Below are positions 12,289 to 24,179 of a stretch of 64,000 bases of DNA, one piece after another. The translations under genes and the position numbers were made by a program. The notes beneath the pieces are model-generated. The model was not told the DNA's origin. It worked only from the letters and a program-made list of their open reading frames with translations, and did not search any database. Position 1 is the first letter of the stretch. The number at the start of each line of letters is the position of its first letter. Source of the stretch: Piper betle. Taxonomy: Eukaryota; Streptophyta; Magnoliopsida; Piperales; Piperaceae. The stretch is from NCBI GenBank assembly GCA_033002965.1, contig JAURVB010001927.1, positions 1 to 64,000 of the forward strand, given 5' to 3'.

Positions 12289-14689
12289 AAGAACATCGGT
12301 CATGAGATTCTTGGAATCTAAAGATGGCGAATAGCAAGTCCCTATAAAGGTATAGTTTGTTATTGAACATGAGCCATTCCCATAAGCCTATTCTTCACAA
12401 AACATGCAAAAGCTACTTCGGATGTACATATTGATGTGAGTTCAACGTTATTTTGGGCACATTAAAAAGATGAATAAAAAAAGATATAGTTACTCACTCA
12501 GAGTTCATATTCATTTAAACAAAAGCAATATGTAAATTATTTTCAGGTTTGAATCATCACTATGTTAAGCATGGACTCAATATGTTTTCGCCAATCTTTT
12601 GGGATTAACAGCAGAAGATAGCATGAAGATGCGGCAACTCAATCTAGATTGCTGAAACAGCACACTCTTACTACAATTAACCATTAACAACTAGAAGAAA
12701 CCACTAGAGAAGTAATGAAAATGATGGTGACCTAGTTCTAATGAAATTGCTCTCCTGAATTCTGTTATCATTTATTAAAATCTATAATCTAGAAAAAACT
12801 GTAAAAGAAGCAGATATTCACTGAACAAAAATTTTTTACTGCAGTATAAGAAATCTTTGCCCCTGTTTCAAGCCATTTCAAAGGGAAAATAAAGCAAGTG
12901 AAAGTAAAGACACGTGATTCTGAAGATAAAACTGCATTGAAGATTATAAATTATAGCATTTTATTATCACCCTTCAATGAACAATAGACACAAATGCAAG
13001 CTTACAGAATATATTGTTTCATTAGCTTTCCTATAATTAATCTAATATAGGGAACTGTAAACTAGGAACTCAATATTACCAACAAATTATTGAACTCTAC
13101 AATGAAAAAACAATGGCCAGAAGTCACTCATACCCAAGAAACAAACTTTGATAGAACAGCCATATTTGCAATAGCAATCTTCATTTTATCCTCTAGCCCA
13201 GGATATTATTGTACCTGTGTTTAAAGTGACATAGTTAGCTCATCATAAATTTCATCTTGTTATACCTGCATTTTGGTTTTTTCGTTATACAGATTATGCA
13301 AGTGAAATCAATTTGGATTAAATACAAAGCCAAAATAACTAAACACCAACATTATGCCATGCAATTTGAATTTTAATGTGGCATGCAATTTCATTCCCTT
13401 CATACGAAATATAGAACATAATTTCCGCCATTTTGAATTTAACAAAAGTACATTTGTAAGCTAAGTAGTTAATTTTGACAGATTAAATTGAGACTTTAAT
13501 AGTGTCAATAGCCATCACAATTGGTAATTATGAAGAATTAATAGAAGGAATAAATAGAAAAAAATTTGTTATTTTTCAAATAGCACGCTAAATTAATTGC
13601 CATGTATATACACAAATGGCACGCCAAAAACAGAATTGCAGAATCATACATCATAGTGGATTCAATGATTTCTTCTGCACAGTCTTCAGGCTGGACCATC
13701 ATCAATATGGAAAACAAATATCACATTTTTTCTCAAGAAGCCATATTCAATCAATATTATTTCTTTCAAATGAGAAAAGAACGTATCATGAATATTATAT
13801 ACCTCGACCGCCACTTGCTCTCCTTCATTTAACACAGCACGGTGCACTTGAGCAATTGATGCTGCAGCAATTGGTTTTTCATCAAATGACAGAAATCCGA
13901 GATGAACAAACAATGCACAAAGCAAGTGATAAGAAGTCAAATGAAAGAAATATAACTGTTCCCTGTTGACCAAAAAAATTAGTCTGATAAGAAATCAAAC
14001 AAAACTAAACACTCTTTTCTACTTCAAATACAATAAAACTTCACCATCATTAAATTGCCAGAAGGAAATGAAGATCACAGAAGTCATGCAAAAGAAGGAA
14101 GAAGAAAATGCAATGAAAAAATTCTGAATGGCAGGTTTGGATTTATTTAGTTAAATGAAAGCTGAAACAAAGCTAAACAACATTGTGACAGTAGAATGGC
14201 ACATACATATCACAAGCCAGCGGTGAAAATTATGAAAACGAACAAATTGTAATCAAATTTTTGCCACTTTGTGTCTCACAAAAGTACAATTCTTATGAGA
14301 AACAACATACATCTCAGATATATCCTTCCCAAAAATATGCATTAGCACTTCCTTAATAACTTTGAAATCATAAGGAACGGCCTGAAATATCAGCAATACA
14401 AAGCATGAAAATACATTAGACACGAAAACTAATCAAATGGCAAATTCAAAAACCAAGTGGAAATTGTTGAAACACCTGATTTTGCAGAGATGATAGAATC
14501 AAAGCGTACTCCTTAGGAACTGGACGTATAGATGCAACAAACAGACCAGCTTTTACATAGAACCCTTTATTAGTCTCACACAATTTCAATATCCTCTTAG
14601 CCGACCTTAGATGAACCTACAATTCATGCCCATATAATCAAACACCGCCAAAACACACATTGCATACAGCAATTAGCAATAATCACGTT

Positions 14690-14760
14690 GAACCACAGAG
14701 ACTCCTTCATTAGTATCCCACAATTTCAAAAGCCCTCTTAAGCCAACCTTGATGAAGTGA
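14690..14760 (-). pseudogene. Degenerate extra copy of the ABC1K HLRSAKR exon (copy 2)
   Basis: The minus strand reads HFIKVGLRGLLKLWDTNEG, alignable to VHLRSAKRILKLCETNKG of the better-preserved exon at 14476-14616 only about 80 bases away. The following residues have lost similarity. It is a local exon duplication that has decayed. Confidence 0.6.
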
Positions 14761-15359
14761 AAGCGCCAAACACCACCCAATCACACATAGCATGTCGAAA
14801 CAAAGAAAAATGTAAACAGAAGAAGGGAAAAAAGGAGGACCTCTGATAGGAGGCGGCGATAATCATCTGACCCTAAAGCAATACAATGACGCTCCTTGAT
14901 TGGTAGTTTAACTCTAAATTGATAGGCCATTGTTTCAATGTCTTTTTTGTCCAGATCATTACCTCATTATACAATTCAATCCACATAATTATGAAATTTG
15001 GTCAATTTGGATAAAGTTAGACAAGATAAATAATGAGAAAGTTCAGCTTATTGGTCACAAATGGAAGAGGAATACCAAGCACTAATGCTATATGACTTGA
15101 ATTTGTGTTGGATCGAAAAGCAAATAGCAAGGAAAAAAAGGCTTTCTACAATAGCCCAGAATGTTATCCTCCATTGTTGTAAAAGGCTATAAAGAAATAA
15201 CGGGAAAGACAACAGTATTCAAATCATATACAATATTGGGTTAGTTTATCACAATCTTCACTCTGGCAATCATAACTACCCGCATATTTTTGTTGAAACA
15301 GCTATATTAAAATAGGATATCTTTTTATCAAATGAGAACTCAATTGTGTCATGGTAAAT

Positions 15360-15690
15360 GAAAGTTTTTGACCTGGACTGACACTCGCTGCGCATCATTT
15401 ACACGGCGACGTGCTCTAGAGCCATTGTTGCTACACTAATGAGCCTTTTATCAAACTCAAGTTCCTGATACAATTGAACTAAGGTAAATGCAAGTAATTG
15501 AAACGTCAAATTGATTAATATGGAGATGGCAAGCACAATATAATCAAATTCCATGTTCAAAATGAGCTCTGAAATATAATGACAGTCAACAAAATCCATG
15601 CCAATATAACGATAAAAAATTACCTGCGGTAAGACTTCCTTTTTATTCAAATGAGCAAGTAAATATTGAAGCAACAATGGAAGATGCAAC
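15360..15690 (-). pseudogene. Two unidentified exon-like segments
   Basis: At about 15620-15690 the minus strand reads HLPLLLQYLLAHLNKKEVLPQ before a possible donor (CAG/GTAATT). At about 15375-15470 it reads ELEFDKRLISVATMA after TATCAG, with a frame change into RVNDAQRVSVQ before CAG/GTCAAA. Together they look like consecutive exons of one protein, but the family is not recognised. The frame change suggests decay. They lie between degenerate ABC1K exon copies and may belong to the same remnant or to another captured gene. Confidence 0.35.
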
Positions 15691-15824
15691 TAGGAGAAAC
15701 AATAAAACAGCGGCATAAAAAAACCTGAAAATCCATCAGAAAAATTGAAATAACTAGCCACCAAATCACATATTGAATATTCACAAGGGATGCATGCACA
15801 ACAAGAAACGCCTACCCTCTGGGA

Positions 15825-15905
15825 ACTTGACTTAGAGAGGTAACAAAGTCTCCACTTTTATTAGTCTGAGGCAGCTCCGAAGTCCTCTTATTTGATGCAC
15901 ACAAA
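15825..15905 (-). pseudogene. Degenerate extra copy of the ABC1K exon (copy 3)
   Basis: The minus strand gives RTSELPQTNKSGDFVTSLSQVPRG in a shifted frame, matching the spacing of KLCETNKGFYVKAGLFVASI and RPVPKEY in the intact-looking exon at 14476-14616. Frameshifts are present; it cannot function. Confidence 0.55.
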
Positions 15906-16007
15906 ATGTTCAAACAAGATACTGATCATACAATAACACTTCAATCTTCGAAAAGAAACAAGATACCGATCACACATTAACTTGATTTAGAGATTCCTCG
16001 AAATATA

Positions 16008-16080
16008 TCTAGGTTCTAAGATAGAAACTTCATTAGTCTCACGCAGCTTCAAAACCCTCCTATCTGAATGCAGATCAAAC
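16008..16080 (-). pseudogene. Degenerate extra copy of the ABC1K exon (copy 4)
   Basis: The minus strand reads LHSDRRVLKLRETNEVSIL, alignable to VHLRSAKRILKLCETNKGFYV at 14476-14616. Similarity ends soon after, so only the exon start is preserved. Confidence 0.55.
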
Positions 16081-17373
16081 GCTCAAACAGTCAAACAAGA
16101 TACCAATCATGCATTGATCCATCTATCTCGGAAATAAAGCTTCAAAAGAAAATTCAAATAAACAAATGCAGCTACATACCGATAAGCAATCTACACTATG
16201 CAAATAAATGCAACGGGCGACTATCTGCAATCATCCAAGGAAGATGCTAACCAAAAACATTATCAAAAGAAGAGACTCACTGCCCTGGAGACGCATACAA
16301 CAAAAGAAGTAGAGATCGTGATTTATTTGAACGTTAGAGACCAGTGACCACCACTCCCTTTCTTGGACTTCGACCGTTGGGAGCTGGAGACGCGGGAAAG
16401 ACATGGTTTGGACCAACCCAACCCAACTTCACTTGGACCCACCCTGGCTTTCCGTCCATGTTAAGTCCTTACAAGCGTAGCAGTAAGCAGTGGGGGTTTT
16501 GAACCAAATCAAATTCCAAAATTGAACAAGTTTTTTTGTAACAGTAAGCAGTAAGCAGCCACAAACACTTTATTATTCTTTTTTCGGCAATTGAACCAAA
16601 CCATACTGACCTAAAAAATAATGGTTCGGTGGATTTGTTTGTAACCGAACTCTGAATCTAGACAAAAATGAAAAAGTACATATAGCTATGAACTTGTTAA
16701 GGCTCTTGTTGACCACCCTCATTTGAATCTTTTTGAAGGTCTCAATCCAAGACCCATTAGAAAGTATACATACAATCTGGTTAAATCAATAAATTTTTAA
16801 TCAACAAAGGCAGTTCAAAATAAATGACTCGGGTAGGCTGTGAAAGAATGCAATGTATAAATATATATAGAATCTAGGCTCATTTGTCAAATCAAGATAC
16901 AATCAAAGATCGTAGCATTCACCTTGTAAAATTGTTACATTATGGCCGCGATCAAGAATGTCTTGAAAGCTAGAAGGGAACTTAATTTAAACAACAAAAC
17001 CCTCAAGAATATGGTTCCATTTCAATAGAACGGAAATACTGCACCATGATTTTATCCCTTAAAAAAAAGATCCCTGAGCAGAAAGTAAGAGATTTCGGCT
17101 GAGTCAAGTGCCTTGAACCTTTTATTTGTCTCACTGAGTAATAATAACATAAGTTAAAGAAGGAAAATATGGCATAAACTTGTATTGACAGCTACAAAAA
17201 ACCCTGTGTTGTTTAGATGTTCTTCAATATAGTACACAACTTTGGGGAAACTCCACAAGTGCCAATGCATTGTCAGTGCAATTACAACAACCATTTTTAA
17301 GAGAATTATTCCACCCCTTCAATGCACATTATGTTACGTCACTTTACAATTTAACAAAGAAGGGGTGAACGGA
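16081..17373. other. Intergenic, downstream of NPF8
   Basis: A 61-codon minus-strand frame at 16231-16416 (MVQTMSFPRLQLPTVEVQER) could be a first exon of the upstream remnant but has no recognisable domain. The rest is AT-rich flank and the 3' UTR region of the transporter gene. Confidence 0.3.
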
Positions 17374-20300
17374 TCAGATGGCTTTCTTTGGCCTATAATT
17401 AACAGTGCAATATACGTAGGCCAACATGTTTAAAAAGCTTAGGCCGGCTAACAACCAAAAGAAGTAATCAAGGTGCCCCTCGTTCAAGTTGTCAGGTATC
17501 CACCCAGGTTGCCCGCCTTTGGTTGTTAAATATGACACAACAGTCAACATAAAAGAGGTCAAGTAACTCCCAAGAGCTGTAGTAAGAAGCGACAAGGCAC
17601 TGCATAAGCTTCTCATGGCATCTGGTGACTGATCATAGAAAAACTCCAGCTGCCCAATGAATGTAAATATCTCTGCTGCACCAATCAAAAAGTATTGAGG
17701 AATTTGCCAAAATATACTCATAGGAACTGCATCTTTAACAACTACCAAATTAAGTTCTTTAGCTATTGCTAAACGTCTGATCTCCACAAATGCCGCAACA
17801 ATCATTGCTAGGATAGATATAAATAGACCAATGCCCATCCTCTGCAACTCAGAAAATCCCCTCTCCTTGCCTGTAAATTTCCTTGCTAGTGGAACTATAA
17901 ATCGATCATAAATGGGGACCAAGATAATGACACTGATCGTGTCAAAAGAAGACAGCGATGCTGGAGGAATAGTGAAGGATCCAAGTTTCGTGTCCATAAC
18001 CATACCTTGCTCAACGAACATAGAAGACATTTGTGCATAAACAGAAGAAAATACTATACCAGTCGCCCAAATGGGGAACATCCGAACTAGTATTTTAAGT
18101 TCTTCAACCTGTGTAACAGTGCACAGCCTCCATGGGTTTGAGAACTGCACCATCTTAATATCATGATCAGTTACCGTGGCTGCTTTGTCAAAACACCTGC
18201 AAATGAGCTATTATGATTATAACAAAACAATCTACACATTTCTTGGCTAAAGGAGTTATATTGGCTTTATGAGTTGGAGAATTAGAAATGGAAAGCAGCA
18301 GTATGCCTTGATTTCTTCCTTTCAAACTACCTGAGCTCATTACTATGCTCCAGTTTCCGACTTCCTTGAATTGCAGAAGATTTTTCAGGTACTTCATATA
18401 GAAGAGAACTATCGTCTGGAGCTTTTACATAGTATTTGCGAAGAGAAGCTACCAGAACTTGACACATTCTCGCTAGAGGGCTTCCTCCTGGTTTTTGAAA
18501 TCGATATAGGGGTGTACCTGAGAAAAAGTGACTATTGCAATGGCCATGAACAATGTAGGAATCCCAAATCCTAAGCCCCATCCTGCGTTGTCTTGCATCC
18601 ACACAATAAAACTGCTTGATATTAATGAACCAATATTTATAGAGAAATAAAACCAGTTGAAAAAAGAGCCCTTCTTTACTCTCTCGGACATATCTGTATC
18701 ATCAAACTGATCCGCACCAAAGGAAGATACACAAGGTTTTATGCCACCAGTCCCCAGAGCAATCATATAAAGACCAAGAAAAAATATGAAATACTGAGAC
18801 GTGGTTGCTTTTGGGCATACAGAATCAACACAGTGGGTAGGCATAAATGCTGGAACTGATGCTGAAAGTGTCAACGTACTCATTCCCTATACATATTATA
18901 ATTACATATGCACATCAAGCAAGCACATATCTGGTAAAAGCATTACAAATGGCAATGGCTTTTAGAATATTTAACAGAGAGTGCTCAAATATATAGATTG
19001 CACGGGAAAAATGAAAATGGATCCAAAACACCAAAATAAGATTTTTTTCACATAAAGAAGATCAATGCAAATGAGTATGAAAGAAAAAGAGATAATCTTT
19101 CATCAAGTAAACAATTCTCAAATGATAAGTAATTGGAACCTGCAAACATTCACAGTACAAGAAATGAGTTTTTTTATATATGTGTAGGATTGTTAGATAT
19201 AATTTTTCATTATTTTATTTTTGAAAAAGTATGTCTAACAAGAACACATATATTAAAGAAGGACAAAATTAAAATCACTTATCCAATATGACTTTCTCAA
19301 GTGATAACTACTCCTGCCCTCCCTCATTAACTACAGCTCTACTAATTATGTTACCCAGAGAAGCAAGGTCACGACTATAAACTAATGCACAGTATTCTAC
19401 AAAAAGCTTTTACTACTGTGGGGGAGCAAAGATGATGGTTATGCACATGATAAAACCATTTATCAGCACCTCAACTTACAAGAAAATATATTGTAGAAAA
19501 AACTGCAATTGTCCAATATCTTCCCCAGTATGCATCAGCTAGAAATGCTCCAATAAGAGGAGTAAGGTAGCAGGTTCCCGACCATGTGGTAACATTCCTG
19601 GCTGCAGAAACGTTGCCTTCATGTAGAATTTTTCTAAGATAAGTAACTAGATTTTTGGATATGCCATAATACGCCAGACGTTCACAACATTCAGTCCCTA
19701 CACATCATAAGATAAGTTTAAAGTTGATAGATATATTTTGGTTCTCGATGAATAGATATTAGAATTAAACGAATGTGAAATACCAAGTATAAAAGGGCAC
19801 GTCCTCCAATTTCCCGTAGTGTGCCTCAAAGCAGGATTTCCATTAACGTCAACTGATCCATCTCCTGTGTAAGGGCCTTTACTTTCACCCTAATTCAAAA
19901 GATCAGAAACACCATGTAAACAAAATCATTCGAAGTAAGCTCACGCATTAACAGATAAATTCAAACTCGTAATGACTCCCACATGCCAACAATAGATTAT
20001 ACACAGCAGGCACCCTAACCACCGGTAAACACATCGGCGACCTCTGCAAGCCAATGGAACTGCAACATTTGTTCCAAACATATTCCCAACCACCGATTAT
20101 CTTTTCTTCTATATTTGACCTATTCGAAGCCAACCCCATGAATTCTATCGTCAATGAAGCAGTATAGCGAAGAAATTGAAACATAAGACGCCCTTTATCA
20201 AATTAACATTAGGCAACGCAGTATCAAAGAACTTGACACTTTTACAATCTAGGAAAGTGCAACAGGAAGCATTCATCAAATACCACATATCCTCCAGACA

Positions 20301-20541
20301 ACACCTTATTATACCAGACACATCAAACAGCCCAAAAAAAAAAACAGAGAACTCCATCTATATAAACCAGAATAGCAGTGAAGAAGCACCTCAAGATGCA
20401 AAATACGTGTGTTTATGTCGTGGATTCACATAAAGCAGTAGTATTTATGCAAAGTGAATGGACAAGATCAATAACTAGGTGATGACAAACCTCTAAGAGA
20501 CCATCCTCCATCAGTGATCTGTGTTCTTCCTGAGAAACCAT
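17374..20541 (-). CDS. NRT1/PTR family transporter, NPF8 (PTR2)-like, with one frameshift
   Basis: Proton-coupled di/tripeptide transporter type, 12 membrane helices, expected in plasma membrane or tonoplast. Five exons: 20491-20541 ([17 protein letters not shown]), 19784-19889 ([26 protein letters not shown]), 19480-19697, 18331-18886 and 17374-18196. All introns are GT-AG. The ExxER proton-coupling motif is present ([10 protein letters not shown]), as is the PTR2 signature [10 protein letters not shown]. The last exon carries [18 protein letters not shown] and ends NYRPKKAI. Exon phases fit one 584-residue protein only if one base is added in exon 4: at 18523-18527 a run of five A (T on the coding strand) should be six, so [17 protein letters not shown] breaks to VTFSQVHPY. 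Without correction the product truncates after about helix 6. Either a recent inactivating deletion or a sequence error; nothing else in the gene is damaged. NPF8 members transport peptides; some relatives carry nitrate or hormones. Confidence 0.9.
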
Positions 20542-21433
20542 AAATGAAGTAAGAGGAAGTTGACTGTGAATGCAAAGAATCAGAAGATTATGAACACAAT
20601 GGGAATTGGAGTCAGGAGAGCAGTCCTTTGACCCAACTGTGAGTGTCTGTGGCCTGGGTCGGCCGACCAGGATCCAGATTTAACCACCGTTTCTTCCGGG
20701 TCTGGTTTAGGGAAAGATTGAAGAAGAAAAGGAGGTTTTTTAATAATTTAGAGGGATTTAAAGGTGGTTATGGAAGTCATATGATTTTATAGTTTTTTAT
20801 GAAAATAACCATCTCAAATATATAGGTTTATCAATAACATCTCCCATAATTATTATTAAATTAAAGAAAAAAAATTAATTTTTTAAATTTTTTTGTTTTT
20901 TTATGTGTTTGATTAGGGAAAATATTGAAAAATATGATTGGCTATTTGTAAGGTACATGATCATTTTTTTTATTTTCTTACTTTAATAGAAAAGATAATT
21001 GTGAAGAAGTTTTCTTATTTGTGGGATTTTTTTTTTAAAAAAATTGATAACCAAACATAAGAAAATCTTTTCTCTCTTTATTTTTTTCTCATTATTCAAA
21101 TGGACCCGAACAAATTTTCTGTTCTTGTCGGTCACATTAAAATTAATTTTTTAAGAATGTTAAGATTAAGGCGTACGTGTTTAGATTGAATGAAATTGAA
21201 TCAAAATAACGATTATCTTTTAAAAAAAATAGATGAAATTATCTTCATTATCCGTCATTTTTGTAATCTAAAAATTTATATTAACTTTAGTACGTGACAC
21301 AAAAGTATAAGTTTTATCAGACATTATCTTTCTCAAAGGCTATCATCTAAGCGATCTTAGTTACGAAGCGCGTGCTTTATAGCTAATAAAGCATTATATT
21401 TGGATGTCCCTATACATCTAAACCACATGTAAG
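20542..21433. other. NPF8 promoter side and AT-rich intergenic DNA
   Basis: The bases next to 20541 contain a short GC-richer stretch (20640-20700) likely to be 5' UTR or promoter of the transporter. Beyond 20740 the sequence is AT-rich with no gene or repeat that could be defined. Confidence 0.35.
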
Positions 21434-21985
21434 TAGGGGGTGAGCAATATTCGGGTGTTCGTCCCAAATTAGAGTTATGATTGTGAATTAACCAAATTTT
21501 CATATGATCATGACGATTGGATAATAAATCTATTAATGATTATTTATAAGACACGAACCTGATCTGATATTAAAAACCCAAACCCGAACATGAATTTATC
21601 TATAAGAATATTTTTTGAATTAGACCCAAATTTGGCCCGGACCAGGTTTAAAAATCGTGATTTGAACTGAACCTGAACCAATAATAAGTATATTACATAT
21701 ATTTACATAAAAATACACCAAATTTTAAATATTTTATGATAATTTTCTCAATTAAAATAAAATATAATATATTCTAAAAAATATTTCATATATATATATA
21801 TATATATACACAGATAAATATATATTAAAAAATCAAAATTTAAAACAAAAGTTAAATTATTTTTGGGCTTGGGTAATTATAGCTGGGTCGGGTTCATTAA
21901 TACATAAACCCGAATTTGATATAAATCAGGTACTAATAAAGACTTGGCCAGAACTCGATATTTTGTAGCAACCTTAGCCAAGGAT
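21434..21985 (+). mobile_element. Left end of a hAT-like element, truncated
   Basis: The sequence TAGGGGGTGAGCAATATTCGGG resembles hAT-family terminal repeats of the TAGGGGTG type. It is followed by the AT-rich, Gly/Pro-codon-like CCCGAACC/GGGTTCGG words typical of non-autonomous hAT MITEs (21540-21900). No matching right end was found; a Copia-type LTR starts at 21986 and probably interrupts or removes it. Confidence 0.4.
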
Positions 21986-22925
21986 TGTTGAGATATTCCC
22001 TCCATGAGAAGGTGTTCAGTCACATTGAAAGTCGTAAAGACACGAAGATAAACCAAGAGGTACGACGAATTTGATGGAATCTGTGGAATACGTGAAGAGC
22101 ACTCTATTAGTGAGGATTCCAATGCTCAAGAAATAGTATTTGGAGTTGGCTCTTCATTTCCAAGTAGTATTCATATCTCTAGTCTATAAATATGTGATTA
22201 GAGGTATGTGTTCGGTGTGCTTTCTTTGGGGAAAGTTCCATGGAGTGTTCTCCTTTAGGGAACTTGAAGGATTACAGATCTAGACATAGTTACTATTGGT
22301 AGTGCATGTGAGAGAAGAAAGTAAAATTGTTTGTTGTGAGGTGAAGATATGACTTCGGGTTCTTCGACAAGATCAACAGTGGGTAATTTCTTTTTCTTTC
22401 TTACTTTGTCTGTGGATTGTAATTAGAGTAGTGTTACTCTTTTGGGTGGAGTTTTCCACATTTGGGTAGAGTTTCTACTTTTATTGAGGTGAAGTTTTTC
22501 ACACTTTGGTAGAATTTTCTACATGTATTGGGTGGAGTTTTTTCACATATAACGGAGAGTGGTTTCACTCATAAGGGGAGAGTTTGGAGAAGTTTTCATC
22601 ATCTCAGAGTTGAAGTGGGGTCGTAATCCAGGGTGTGAGATTGATCCATTTTTTCATTTGAGGTGTATGATATTTTTCTCAATTTCTCAAGAATTGTGTC
22701 TTTCAGATCTTGTTATTGATCTGATTTAGGTTAGGAGAGTTTTCTCAAATTTTATTTCGATACTTGATTGTAAGAGATTTCTTAATCAAAGTTGATCGGT
22801 AGGTTGGTTTTCTTTCTCTAAATTGGGAGGAAAGTTTCCATCCATTTTTATCTTGGGTGTCTCTATTAATTTCTCGAGTAGGGGAAATATTTCTTTGTTT
22901 TTACTGGAGTGTATATTTCCCAACA
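21986..22925 (+). mobile_element. Copia-type LTR with adjoining primer-binding site
   Basis: Starts TGTTGAGATATT and ends ATATTTCCCAACA, imperfect inverted termini typical of LTRs. It is followed immediately by AGCGGTATCGAGCTTTGG, a degenerate match to the primer-binding site for initiator Met tRNA (consensus TGGTATCAGAGC). The body has promoter-like T-rich repeats (GGTGGAGTTTTTCACA). No second copy lies in the window, so this is the 5' LTR of a truncated or very large element. Confidence 0.55.
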
Positions 22926-24179
22926 AGCGGTATCGAGCTTTGGTTCATATTTTGGATCATGTTTTGGTTTGTGGAGCTGTGGTTTCATGACTTGTGGAGG
23001 TTCATGTTATGGTGGTCGAGTGAAGCGGTGACCTGCAGCAAGTTGACTGCAGCTGGCATCCGGACTGGCAGGCGAGGAGCGAAGCCGGGGACCCGGGGGC
23101 TACGATGGCAGCCCGTGCGCTCCTGCAGCCATGGAGGCTGAGGGCTGCGACCAGGCAGTCTAATCCCGCAGCGCGTCTGGGTTGTGACATGCGGCCCAAT
23201 TTAGATCAGCAGAGGAGCCGCGGCGGGTGACCAGTCGGAGTCGCAGCGGTCCAGCGGTAGCTGTGTTCCAGTGTTTGCAGCGTACGGATGCACGCAAGGA
23301 GTGGCGGCTCAGCTACCGAGAGCCGGAGCCGGTAGCCCGAGAGGTGGAACCAGCGGGCGAGCAGTCGCAGCCGACAATGAGAGGCTGACGACCCACTGCC
23401 GGCGGGCCACAGCTGGGGGCAAACCTTGCGCTCGACCGGAGGCCAGAGGGAGCCGTGATGGCGGCTCATTTGTTTCTGGATTTGGTGCTAGCAGTCAGTG
23501 ACCAGCAGAGCCGAAGCTGCAGCCTGCAGCCATTGGCCAAGATCTGGGGCCGGCGGCTAGAGAGGAGCTGTTGGCTGGCTGCCAAAAGCCTGAGGGGCAG
23601 CCGGCGGAGAAGCCCGAGGGCCACCTGGAAGCAGCCCAGTCCACGACGGGCGGGTGGCCGGCGACCAGCGAGGTCGGGTGGCAGGGAGGCCGCTAGGCCA
23701 GGGTCGCGACCGGCGAAGGAGGCGGTGCAGGCGCCTGTGGCCGAGGGTGGCTGGGGGCCGCATTGAAGCTGACCGGCCCGTGATGGTGGCCAGGCGTAGC
23801 CGCGACGGGCGGCTAAGCGATTTGCAAGCGCAACTGGGCGGTTGGAGATCCTGTTGCTGCAGACCGACGTCCCGGTGATCGGCCGGCGCTACGGCGGATA
23901 AGGGGAGCACAGTGACCGGTGGTCTGCTGCTGCAAACGCGACAACAATCAAGCGTAGTCGTGACGGGCAGCCAAGCAAGGCTGCGATGGGCAGACATGCG
24001 GGTCCGTGATGGCGTCCCAGTTATGTTGCTGCTGCTGGCAGGCCAAAGTCGGCGGTGCTAAGGTGGCAAACCAACTCGTCTTAGTTGTTGTTGGCGGCCG
24101 AGGTGTTTGTGCCGCAGCCAGCGCAGCTGCGGCAGCCGGAAACAACAACCGGCAGGGCTGCGATGGTCGGAGGATGCGA
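22926..24179 (+). mobile_element. GC-rich non-coding interior of the LTR element
   Basis: After the primer-binding site the base composition jumps to very GC-rich from about 23010 to 24180, built from CGGC/GCAGC-rich words with open frames on both strands but no recognisable gag or pol domain. The frames are low-complexity (Arg, Ala, Gly, Pro rich) and are best read as by-products of GC content. Whether this is original interior, a captured segment or a later insertion is undecided. Confidence 0.4.

Larger units (their letters stand above)
11676..14941 (-). pseudogene. ABC1/ADCK-family (UbiB-like) atypical kinase, decayed
   Basis: Exons read from right to left. About 14841-14941 ends GSDDYRRLLSE. 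14476-14616 encodes VHLRSAKRILKLCETNKGF to LSSLQNQ. 14311-14381 encodes AVPYDFKVIKEVLMHIF to DISE. 13803-13896 encodes FLSFDEKPIAAASIAQVHRA to GEQVAVE. 13134-13214 encodes YPGLEDKMKIAIANMAVLSK. 11676-11723 encodes VDDVEYLKNMGINPAK. This is the order of the N-terminal half of plant ABC1K proteins (quinone/lipid-related atypical kinases of plastid, mitochondrion or cytosol). Damage: the acceptor before exon 13803-13896 reads CTCGG instead of CTCAG; the invariant Lys of VAVK is Glu; exon 13134-13214 has an in-frame TAA after VQ; the exons between 13134 and 11723, and everything after INPAK including the catalytic HGDPHPGN-type region, were not found. Subgroup is probably cytosolic ABC1K11/12-like, from sequence impression only. 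Confidence 0.8.

Noticed and set aside
23455..23997. Overlapping frames of over 100 codons in GC-rich DNA
   Set aside because: Arg/Pro/Gly/Ala-rich on both strands with no motif; expected where stop codons are rare because of high GC.
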